Shown here in pieces: positions 1 through 4,138 of a stretch of 7,035 nt of DNA. Below the pieces are notes generated by a model. It ran no database searches, was not told the origin of the DNA, and saw only the letters and a program-made list of their open reading frames with translations. Position numbers and translations under genes: made by a program. The stretch is from JANMEX01 sp031423755. GTDB lineage: Bacteria; Pseudomonadota; Alphaproteobacteria; Rhizobiales; Rhizobiaceae. The stretch's first letter is position 1, and the number at the start of each line of letters is the position of its first letter. The stretch is from assembly GCA_031423755.1 (NCBI GenBank), contig JANPGC010000073.1:1-7035 (forward strand), read 5' to 3'.

Positions 1-420
1 GAGGGTGTGGCACTGCTTGACCGCGCTGTAGCGCGAGGCACGCCGGGGCCATACCAGATCAAGGCGGCGATTGCGGCCTGTCATGTTGGCGCGGACGGGG
101 CGGATTGGGCGCAGATCGCGGCGCTCTATGACAGTCTCATGCAATTTGAGCCGACGCCGATTGTCGGGCTGAACCGCGCGGTGGCTTATGCGGAAGCGGG
201 GCAGCCGGACGCTGCGCTCGGCATGTTGGAGGCGATGCGCGAAGAGTTGGCGGATTATCAGCCGTTTCACGCCGCACATGCGGATTTGCTGGCGCGCAGC
301 GGAGATGCTTCAGGGGCGCGAAGCGCGTATGACAAGGCGATTGAGCTGGCGGCATCGGAGGCTGACGTGGCATTTCTGGAACGTCGGCGCGGCGGATTGG
401 ACCAGCGCGGCAAAGTCTGA
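1..420 (+). CDS. ECF42-type RNA polymerase sigma factor, C-terminal part (5' truncated)
   Basis: This is the 3' end of a gene that begins before the window: the frame is open from base 1 (GAG GGT GTG GCA) and stops with TGA at 418-420, leaving about 139 residues. The visible part matches the C-terminal helical, TPR-like extension of ECF42 sigma factors. Family hallmarks are GPYQIKAAIAACHV (shortly after the window start), DWAQIAALYDSL followed by PTPIVGLNRAVAYAEAGQPDAAL, then a helix pair with FHAAHADLLARSG and a final EADVAFLERR segment. The sigma-2 and sigma-4 domains would lie upstream and are not visible. ECF42 factors redirect RNA polymerase in stress responses and are usually encoded beside a DGPF/YCII-family protein, which cannot be checked here. 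A GTG at base 7 is in frame but is not the true start, because the domain is already under way. Family call is firm; the regulon is unknown. Confidence 0.88.
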   Translation, partial: EGVALLDRAVARGTPGPYQIKAAIAACHVGADGADWAQIAALYDSLMQFEPTPIVGLNRAVAYAEAGQPDAALGMLEAMREELADYQPFHAAHADLLARSGDASGARSAYDKAIELAASEADVAFLERRRGGLDQRGKV

Positions 421-499
421 AACTGGACAAATCGGCGATTGCGCGGCGCGCGAAAAGTCCGTCAAATGGCAGCCCGTCCGTACTTAGGAGAATCAAGCC

Positions 500-736
500 G
501 TGACCTGCGTTTTCATCCAGCTGCGCTGCAATCCGGGCAAGACTTACGAGGTTGCCGATGCGATTTATGATCGCGAGATTGTCTCGGAAATGTATTCGAC
601 CAGCGGCGATTTCGACCTGATGCTGAAGGTCTATATCGAGAAGGACGAGGATGTGGGAAAGTTTGTCAACGACAAGATACTGGACATTGCGGGGATACAG
701 AGATCGCTGACGACGATTACGTTCAAGGCGTTTTAG
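500..736 (+). CDS. Stand-alone Lrp/AsnC ligand-binding (RAM) domain protein
   Basis: The product has 78 residues, starts at GTG and is preceded by TAGGAG at 485-490, nine bases before the start. The whole protein is one RAM (regulation of amino-acid metabolism) domain with its beta-alpha-beta-beta-alpha-beta order: a first strand TCVFIQLRC (2-10), a helix around 14-28, the conserved turn and strand SGDFDLMLKVYIE (35-47), a helix around 50-60, and a last strand RSLTTITFKAF (68-78). The Gly-Asp-Phe-Asp at 36-39 is the family's small-molecule and oligomer contact region. There is no helix-turn-helix, so it cannot bind DNA like full-length Lrp. Stand-alone RAM proteins form Lrp-like oligomers and may sense amino acids or modulate partner regulators. 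Very similar short proteins are common in rhizobia. It lies 79 bases after the sigma factor and could be co-transcribed with it or independent; no strong promoter is visible in the gap. Confidence 0.87.
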   Translation: MTCVFIQLRCNPGKTYEVADAIYDREIVSEMYSTSGDFDLMLKVYIEKDEDVGKFVNDKILDIAGIQRSLTTITFKAF

Positions 737-763
737 GGTGTGGGCGGATTTCGCTAGCGGATA

Positions 764-784
764 TTGCATCTGCAGTGGTTGCAA
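764..784. repeat. Inverted repeat upstream of the toxin-antitoxin promoter
   Basis: TTGCA (764-768) and TGCAA (780-784) form 5-bp arms around 11 bases, and the second arm covers most of the -35 element at 779-784. The flanks nearly extend the symmetry (ATA at 761-763, TAT at 787-789, with a two-base offset). Two smaller perfect palindromes lie nearby: CGCTAGCG at 752-759 and CTGCAG at 770-775. It may be an auxiliary repressor site or DNA bend, but short arms in this base composition can arise by chance. Confidence 0.35.
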
Positions 785-807
785 AATATACGGCCATGCC
801 GTATAAT
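779..807 (+). promoter_or_regulatory. Sigma-70 type promoter of the higBA-like operon
   Basis: A -35 hexamer TTGCAA (779-784) and a perfect -10 hexamer TATAAT (802-807) are separated by exactly 17 bases. This is the best sigma-70 promoter match I could find in the window. The transcription start should fall about 6-8 bases after the -10, at 813-815, which coincides with the preferred ATG of the toxin (815-817). The toxin message is therefore predicted to have no leader or at most one or two leader bases. Two inverted repeats overlap the promoter and its start site, which fits autorepression by the downstream HTH antitoxin. Confidence 0.72.
787..805. promoter_or_regulatory. Putative antitoxin operator 1, 8-bp perfect inverted repeat
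   Basis: TATACGGC (787-794) and GCCGTATA (798-805) are perfect inverted arms around a 3-bp centre CAT. The repeat fills the spacer between the -35 and -10 elements and takes in four of the six -10 bases, so a protein bound here would exclude RNA polymerase. HigA/HigA2 antitoxins and their complexes repress their own promoters through such palindromes. That the antitoxin encoded at 1159-1449 binds here is inferred from position and symmetry. Confidence 0.65.
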
Positions 808-812
808 GACAG

Positions 813-827
813 CAATGCATGGCATTG
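813..827. promoter_or_regulatory. Putative operator 2 or start-codon hairpin, 6-bp inverted repeat
   Basis: CAATGC (813-818) and GCATTG (822-827) are perfect inverted arms with a 3-bp centre ATG. The centre lies 24 bp from that of operator 1. The repeat covers the predicted transcription start and the toxin start codon (815-817). In DNA it could be a second operator, since higBA2-type systems can carry two. In RNA the same bases could fold the extreme 5' end of the message over the start codon. The sequence alone does not choose between these. Confidence 0.45.
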
Positions 828-1162
828 TCCTGACACCAGTTTTCCTGAAGCAGGCTGACCGTTGTGGGCTTGTTGAGGAAGATTTGATTGATATGGCAAG
901 TGCGATTGCATCTGACCCGTTGGGCGGTGATTTGATTGCGGGTTCAGGTGGCGCAAGAAAAATGCGCCACGCGGGCCGAGGGCATGGCAAGAGTGGTGGC
1001 TATCGGACAATTCACTATTTTGGCGGAGACGACGTGCCCTTGTTCCTGCTTTCGGTCTACGGAAAAGGCGAGAAGGCTAATTTGTCGCCTGCGGAGCGCA
1101 ATCAATTGGCCGGACTACTGCCGAAAATCGCGGTGGCCTATAAAATGAGGAGCAAGCTATGA
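815..1162 (+). CDS. higB2-like: HigB2-like type II toxin, RelE/ParE superfamily mRNA interferase
   Basis: This 115-residue protein matches the HigB2 branch of RelE-fold toxins, ribosome-dependent endoribonucleases that cut mRNA. The hallmark stretch is GSGGARKMRHAGRGHGKSGG (43-62), followed by YRTIHYF (63-69), then LFLLSVYGKGEKANL (76-90) with the conserved Tyr-Gly-Lys-x-Glu-Lys, and the SPAER helix (91-95). The basic residues K49, R51, K59, R64, K84 and K87 are the likely RNA-binding and catalytic set by family analogy. The frame is also open from a TTG at 764, and ATG codons occur at 806 and 815. I chose 815 because family members start just before the first strand (here MHGIVLTP) and because the promoter -10 overlaps the other starts. 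No Shine-Dalgarno precedes it. The stop overlaps the antitoxin start (ATGA, 1159-1162), coupling the two. The Vibrio cholerae higBA-2 locus has the same gene order. Confidence 0.85.
   Translation: MHGIVLTPVFLKQADRCGLVEEDLIDMASAIASDPLGGDLIAGSGGARKMRHAGRGHGKSGGYRTIHYFGGDDVPLFLLSVYGKGEKANLSPAERNQLAGLLPKIAVAYKMRSKL
1147..1152 (+). promoter_or_regulatory. Strong Shine-Dalgarno of the antitoxin gene
   Basis: GAGGAG lies six bases before the antitoxin ATG at 1159 and inside the last codons of the toxin gene. The contrast with the toxin, which has no Shine-Dalgarno, suggests that the antitoxin is translated more efficiently from the shared message, both through its own site and by coupling at the ATGA overlap. 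Confidence 0.75.
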
Positions 1163-1449
1163 ACGATTTTGGCAAAGAACTCCTGGAAAGCGCCCACGAG
1201 GCACTGGCGATAGCAGAAGGCAGGCTTGCTCCTGCGCGGGTGATTGTGCCTGGCGCTGTGGATGTGGCGGCAATCCGCAAACGGCTGCATCTCAGTCAGG
1301 GCAAATTTGCCGCTCGGTTCGGACTGTCTGTCGCCACGGTCCGCGATTGGGAGCAAAGGCGCCGCCATCCCGACAGGATTGCCACGAGTTTGCTGAAGGT
1401 CATTGATCACGCACCGGAGACGGTGGAGCGGGCGCTCAATGCCGGGTAG
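1159..1449 (+). CDS. higA2-like: HigA2/NadS-family antitoxin, HTH transcriptional regulator
   Basis: This 96-residue protein has the two-part layout of HigA2/NadS antitoxins. The N-terminal segment MNDFGKELLESAHEALAIAEGR (1-22) would neutralise the toxin. A linker with the typical PARVIVP (25-31) leads to a Cro/C1-type helix-turn-helix at about 36-82. The recognisable HTH sequence is AAIRKRLHLSQGKFAARFGLSVATVRDWEQ, with Q47 opening helix 2, the Gly-Leu-Ser turn at 55-57 and Trp64-Glu65 after the recognition helix; LLKVI (78-82) forms the last helix. It should bind the toxin and repress the promoter at 779-807 through the inverted repeats there. It ends ten bases before the convergent Dabb gene. 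The family call is firm; operator binding is inferred. Confidence 0.88.
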   Translation: MNDFGKELLESAHEALAIAEGRLAPARVIVPGAVDVAAIRKRLHLSQGKFAARFGLSVATVRDWEQRRRHPDRIATSLLKVIDHAPETVERALNAG

Positions 1450-1459
1450 CCCGGGCCGT

Positions 1460-1753
1460 TCAGGCCAAGGGCACGTAGTCAATCTCCATGAACGCCGCCA
1501 CTTCCGGAATCCAGCGGTCTTGGACGAAGGCTGTGTGATCGGCGTGATCATTGTAAGCTGAGTATACTGCCTGATCAGCGAATTCCATGGAGAAGCCGAA
1601 ATCGTAGTCGTTCTTTTTGCTGGTCTGCCGCAGTTGCTCGAATTTTTCTACGCCGGGTATTGCCGCGAGGATTTTTGCTTTTTCGAGGAAGGATTTTTCC
1701 TCTTGCGAGCCTGCTGCGTGTTTGAGCTTGAAAACGACAGTGTGGCGGATCAT
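1460..1753 (-). CDS. Dabb-family (stress-responsive A/B barrel) protein
   Basis: This 97-residue protein starts at the ATG complementary to 1751-1753 and stops at 1460-1462. It shows the dimeric alpha/beta-barrel (Dabb) pattern: an opening strand MIRHTVVFKLK (1-11) with the conserved His, a helix over 17-31, PGVEKFEQLRQ (33-43), a central strand YDFGFSMEF (50-58), and the signature YNDHADHTAFVQDRWIPEV (67-85) with its paired histidines, closing with IDYVPLA. Dabb proteins form small ferredoxin-like dimers. Some members are stress-induced or catalyse cyclisation and decarboxylation, but most bacterial copies have no known substrate, so no reaction is assigned. The upstream GGGGG in the coding sense is a poor ribosome site. 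The gene converges on the antitoxin gene and diverges from the dcw cluster, so it belongs to neither operon. Confidence 0.87.
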   Translation of the reverse strand: MIRHTVVFKLKHAAGSQEEKSFLEKAKILAAIPGVEKFEQLRQTSKKNDYDFGFSMEFADQAVYSAYNDHADHTAFVQDRWIPEVAAFMEIDYVPLA

Positions 1754-1927
1754 GGCGGGCCCCCGTTCATTGGCATTTCACAGCCGTAACAGTGGCGCTT
1801 TGTTTGGGCAAGACTGCGCCGAGATGGCTGGTTTGGCCTGCTCCTAAACGGATTGTTAACCCTAACAACCAATAAATGAAGGGTCTGCGGCAAGAGGAGC
1901 TGACGATGGCCGGACTCCCTGATCAAA
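1754..1927. other. Intergenic stretch upstream of the dcw control region
   Basis: Together with 1928-2181 this is the only gap longer than 300 bases in the window. In 1754-1905 I see no gene and no convincing promoter on either strand. It contains a GTTAACCC run (1855-1862) followed by TAAC, giving tandem TTAACC/TAAC half-sites that resemble a CtrA half-site (TTAACC). There is no second TTAA seven bases away, so a CtrA site is not claimed. The run GGCGGGCCCCCG (1754-1765) is just upstream of the Dabb start. Bases 1906-1927 are the beginning of a 16-codon ORF described separately. Confidence 0.4.
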
Positions 1928-1956
1928 TCCCCTGCAATCCCATTGACGCCCAATAA
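1906..1956 (+). CDS. Possible 16-residue leader peptide
   Basis: An ATG at 1906 follows AAGAGGAG (1892-1899) at six bases, one of the best Shine-Dalgarno arrangements in the window. The frame reads MAGLPDQIPCNPIDAQ and stops at TAA 1954-1956. The stop shares a base with an ATG at 1956 (TAATG), which opens a long frame running into rsmH. The peptide has no membrane segment and no run of a single regulatory amino acid. Its second half coincides with the MraZ-type repeat array, so its codons (CCC, GCC CAA) may only reflect those repeats. Translation would need transcription starting upstream of 1892. It is either a real small protein or leader, or a chance ORF. Confidence 0.25.
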   Translation: MAGLPDQIPCNPIDAQ

Positions 1957-1962
1957 TGCCCA
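1928..1962 (-). promoter_or_regulatory. Putative MraZ operator: four TGGGN-type boxes at 10-bp period
   Basis: Read on the minus strand, TGGGC (1958-1962), TGGGC (1948-1952) and TGGGA (1938-1942) are perfect TGGGN boxes separated by exactly five bases. A fourth box in the same register, GGGGA (1928-1932), differs only in its first base. In Escherichia coli, MraZ binds TGGGN direct repeats with 5-bp spacers upstream of its own operon and represses it. Finding the array in the gap before a mraZ gene makes this the likely autoregulatory site. It is 220-254 bp upstream of the mraZ ATG, which implies a promoter at or near the array and a leader of about 200 bases. A weak promoter reading overlaps it: TTGACG (1943-1948), 17 bases, then a poor -10 at 1966-1971 preceded by TG at 1963-1964. 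Confidence 0.7.
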
Positions 1963-2181
1963 TGATACCCGTCAAATCATCAAGCGTTCCGGCAAGCGTT
2001 GATTTTCACACAAGGGGGATTGCCCGCTGCGTTAATGGCGGGAAGGGTGGCGCAGGCTGCTCTGAAAAAGTCCGTGTAATCAAAGGCTTCGGGACATATG
2101 CCTTGCGGTTTGCAACGACCGGACAGGCGGGGGACGACATGAGGGGCTTTCTCACGTGGGGAGCGGGCTTTGTAGCGAGTG
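1963..2181 (+). promoter_or_regulatory. Probable long 5' leader of the dcw operon
   Basis: No gene-like signal is convincing between the MraZ-type array and the mraZ start, and no good sigma-70 promoter is visible inside this stretch, so it is probably transcribed as an untranslated leader. It contains an 8-bp direct repeat (1981-2000). A short hairpin pairs CCCGC (2023-2027) with GCGGG (2038-2042). TTGC (2103-2106) and GCAA (2112-2115) lie inside GCCT (2100-2103) and AGGC (2125-2128) as a possible second structure. GGGCTTT occurs twice, at 2144-2150 and 2165-2171. In Rhodobacter sphaeroides the dcw cluster has an unusually long leader that yields the sRNA UpsM, so a similar role is possible here. 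I see no hairpin followed by a T-run that would end such an RNA. Confidence 0.4.
1981..2000. repeat. Tandem 8-bp direct repeat in the mraZ leader
   Basis: CAAGCGTT occurs at 1981-1988 and again at 1993-2000, separated by CCGG, giving a 12-bp period just downstream of the MraZ-type array. A weaker repeat with the same period, TGGCG at 2036-2040 and 2048-2052, lies further on. It could be a protein site or chance; nothing in the sequence identifies a binder. Confidence 0.4.
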
Positions 2182-2646
2182 ATGGACCGGTTCCTTTCAA
2201 CAGCAATCATGAACATCGACGCGAAAGGCCGCGTTTCGGTGCCTGGGCGGTTCCGTCAAGTGATTTTGGCGCGCGGCTATCAGGAATTGTATGCGCTGCG
2301 CTGTCTGGACATTCCGGCTCTGGATGTGGGCGGGCCGGATTTGCTGGACGCCTACGAGGCGCGGATCGCAGCGGAAGACCCGTTCTTGCAGACGGCGGAC
2401 GATATGTCGTTTTTCATCCACGGGGATGGGGATTTTCTGAAGCTGGATTCGGAAGGGCGGCTGCAGGTTTCAGACTTTATCCGCGACCACACGAATGTGA
2501 CGGACCGGATCGCCTTTGTGGGCAGGGGCAAACATTTCCAGATATGGGAGCCGGAGCGGCTTTCGGACTACAGCGCGGACGTGCGCGCACGGCTTTTGAG
2601 ATTGCGACAAGCAAAACTTGGCGCAGCGCAAGGAGAGCCGGAATGA
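2182..2646 (+). CDS. mraZ: MraZ, transcriptional regulator of the dcw cluster
   Basis: MraZ is a ring-forming DNA-binding protein of the SpoVT-AbrB type; in Escherichia coli it represses its own dcw operon. This 154-residue copy has the two tandem swapped-hairpin domains, each with the family's DxxxR motif: D13-AKG-R17 followed by VSVPGRFR (18-25), and D89-SEG-R93 (in LKLDSEGRLQVSDFIRD). GGPDLL (50-55), AAEDPF (63-68) and FVGRGKHFQIWEPE (112-125) are typical alphaproteobacterial signatures. I chose the ATG at 2182 because family members begin MDRFLS; the GTG immediately before it (2179) is in frame. The ribosome site is weak (AGCGAG upstream). The C-terminal tail after about residue 135 is basic and helical. 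The gene's 3' end overlaps rsmH. Its likely operator lies at 1928-1962. Confidence 0.95.
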   Translation: MDRFLSTAIMNIDAKGRVSVPGRFRQVILARGYQELYALRCLDIPALDVGGPDLLDAYEARIAAEDPFLQTADDMSFFIHGDGDFLKLDSEGRLQVSDFIRDHTNVTDRIAFVGRGKHFQIWEPERLSDYSADVRARLLRLRQAKLGAAQGEPE

Positions 2647-3668
2647 TGACGGGCCACGGTGCGGGCCTTGCCGGCGCCGATGGCGGACCGGCCCGTCACA
2701 TTCCGGTGCTTCTTGACGAGGTGGCGGCAGCGGTCGCCGCCAAGCCTGGCGAGACCGTGATTGACGGGACATTCGGCGCGGGCGGTTATGCCAAGCGCAT
2801 TCTGGCTGATGGAGCCAACGTCATCGGCATTGACCGCGATCCGGACGCGATTGCGGCAGGGCAGGCATTGGTTGACCAAAGCGGCGGTCGTCTTCGCCTT
2901 TGGCAGGGTGCGTTTGCGGAGTTGGAAGAGGCGGCGGGCGGCGCTCAGGTTGACGCGGTTATGCTCGATATCGGCGTGTCGTCGATGCAGATCGACGAGG
3001 CGGAACGCGGGTTTTCGTTTTTGCGCGATGGGCCGCTTGACATGCGCATGGCACAAGATGGCGTCAGCGCAGCGGACGTGGTGAACAGGGCCAAGGTTGG
3101 CGACTTGATCCGGATCATCGGCATCCTTGGCGAAGAGAAAAATGCCAGCCGCATCGCCAAGATGATTGAGCGCGAGCGGGCCGCGCAGCCGTTCACCACC
3201 ACCAAGCAGCTGTCGGCAGCGATTGAGAAGCTGATCCCGCGCCGACATGATGACCGCATCCATCCGGCAACGCGGACATTTCAGGGGCTGCGAATCTACG
3301 TCAATGACGAGCTTGGCCAGTTGTCCGAAGCCTTGGTGGCGGCGGAGCGGGTGTTGAAGCCGGGCGGGCGTCTTGTGGTGGTGTCGTTCCATTCGCTGGA
3401 AGACCGGATCGTCAAGAAATTTCTTGCTGACCGCGCAGATGCAGGGACGGGATCCCGGCATTTGCCGCAAGTGGTTTTCAAGGCACCGACGTTCTCGCTG
3501 CCGTTCAAGGGCGCAGTGGATGCTGGAGAGGCTGAACTTGCAGCAAACCCGCGTTCTCGTTCAGCCAAGCTGCGTGCCGGGATGCGGACAGACGCGCCCG
3601 CCAGACATGATTCAGACTTTGCCGGTCTGCCGAACCTTCCCGACAGCCGCATCTACCGGAGCACCTGA
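2643..3668 (+). CDS. rsmH: RsmH, 16S rRNA (cytosine1402-N4)-methyltransferase
   Basis: RsmH (MraW) uses S-adenosylmethionine to methylate N4 of C1402 in 16S rRNA, tuning the ribosomal P site. The 341-residue product has all family blocks: HIPVLLDEV (19-27), the SAM-binding loop DGTFGAGGYA (41-50), GIDRDP (62-67), DIGVSSMQID (109-118), RGFSF (122-126), GPLDMRM (130-136), HPATRTFQGLRIYVNDEL (207-224), SFHSLEDRIVK (248-258) and NPRSRSAKLR (302-311), with a 30-residue variable tail. The start is one of two adjacent ATGs, 2643 or 2646; both overlap the mraZ stop (2644-2646) and share the Shine-Dalgarno AGGAGA (2631-2636). The same frame stays open back to an ATG at 1956, but that extension resembles no RsmH and runs antiregister through mraZ, so it is rejected. 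Translation is coupled to mraZ and ftsL. Confidence 0.96.
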   Translation: MMTGHGAGLAGADGGPARHIPVLLDEVAAAVAAKPGETVIDGTFGAGGYAKRILADGANVIGIDRDPDAIAAGQALVDQSGGRLRLWQGAFAELEEAAGGAQVDAVMLDIGVSSMQIDEAERGFSFLRDGPLDMRMAQDGVSAADVVNRAKVGDLIRIIGILGEEKNASRIAKMIERERAAQPFTTTKQLSAAIEKLIPRRHDDRIHPATRTFQGLRIYVNDELGQLSEALVAAERVLKPGGRLVVVSFHSLEDRIVKKFLADRADAGTGSRHLPQVVFKAPTFSLPFKGAVDAGEAELAANPRSRSAKLRAGMRTDAPARHDSDFAGLPNLPDSRIYRST

Positions 3669-4138
3669 TGCTGAGAACCATCGACATCATCATGATCCTT
3701 GTGATGGTTTCTGCTGCGGCGGTGACCTACAGAATCAAGGCGGACTCCGAAGACGAGTTGCGCCAGGTGCGCAAAATTGAGCGGCAGATTGCTGAAGAGG
3801 AGGATTCTATCGATCTTCTCAAGGCCGACTGGAGCCTGCTGACGCAGCCATCGCGCATCCAGCGGCTGGTGGACGCGCACAAGGATGCGCTTGGCTTGCA
3901 GGCGACGGATTCGCATCAGGTTACTGATTTGTCCTCTGTGCCGGAGAAGGGCCTTGCCGAAGATGAAGGCGACCCGATTGCGGATGCGATTGCCGCTGAG
4001 GAAAATGGTGAAACGGCAAAGGTCGCCAAGACCAAGCCGCAACAGAAGAAGCCGGTGGCTGAAGCGGAAGATGACCAAGCTTCGCTCGAAGACTTGATAT
4101 CCGGGGACGATATTTCCACGGGGAGTGTCGAGGAATGA
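3668..4138 (+). CDS. ftsL: FtsL, cell division protein (alphaproteobacterial type)
   Basis: FtsL is a small single-pass membrane protein that, with FtsB and FtsQ, holds the divisome together and helps activate FtsWI. This 156-residue product shows a very short cytoplasmic start, one membrane segment at about 5-21 (IDIIMILVMVSAAAVTY), then a periplasmic coiled coil at about 26-55 rich in charged heptads. The conserved alphaproteobacterial block LKADWSLLTQPSRIQRLV follows at 51-68, with a GL motif at 76-77. Residues 90-156 form a hydrophilic tail rich in Ala, Glu, Asp and Lys with no predicted fold, much longer than in enterobacterial FtsL (about 120 residues in all). The start codon overlaps the rsmH stop (TGATG, 3666-3670), with GGAG at 3658-3661 six bases ahead. 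The stop overlaps the ftsI start. Confidence 0.9.
   Translation: MLRTIDIIMILVMVSAAAVTYRIKADSEDELRQVRKIERQIAEEEDSIDLLKADWSLLTQPSRIQRLVDAHKDALGLQATDSHQVTDLSSVPEKGLAEDEGDPIADAIAAEENGETAKVAKTKPQQKKPVAEAEDDQASLEDLISGDDISTGSVEE

Noticed and set aside
439..467. Promoter for the RAM-domain gene (TTGCGC, 17 bp, TCAAAT)
   Set aside because: Only about three of six and four of six consensus bases match; this level is expected by chance in the gap.
764..814. TTG-initiated N-terminal extension of the toxin (17 extra residues)
   Set aside because: The extension is encoded by the promoter and operator DNA, has no ribosome site, and goes beyond the usual start of the family. ATG 815 fits better; ATG 806 overlaps the -10 element.
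137..820. Minus-strand open frame of 227 codons across the sigma factor and RAM-domain genes
   Set aside because: It lies antisense to two genes with clear family matches, its translation is Arg/Pro/Leu-rich without a recognisable domain, and it is typical of an alternate frame in GC-rich DNA.
1442..1466. Possible bidirectional terminator between the antitoxin and Dabb genes
   Set aside because: CCGGG/CCCGG (1442-1454) and GGCC/GGCC (1454-1466) can form only short stems, there is no T-run on either strand, and the convergent gap is just ten bases.
1855..1866. CtrA-binding site near GTTAACCCTAAC
   Set aside because: Only one TTAACC half-site is present; the expected second TTAA at seven-base spacing is absent.
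1750..1953. Minus-strand ORF of 67 codons upstream of the Dabb gene
   Set aside because: It has no family resemblance and no convincing ribosome site, and its start lies inside the MraZ-type repeat array.
2568..3470. Minus-strand open frame of 300 codons across mraZ and rsmH
   Set aside because: It is the antisense shadow of the rsmH coding sequence, which shows all family motifs; the minus translation has no recognisable domain.
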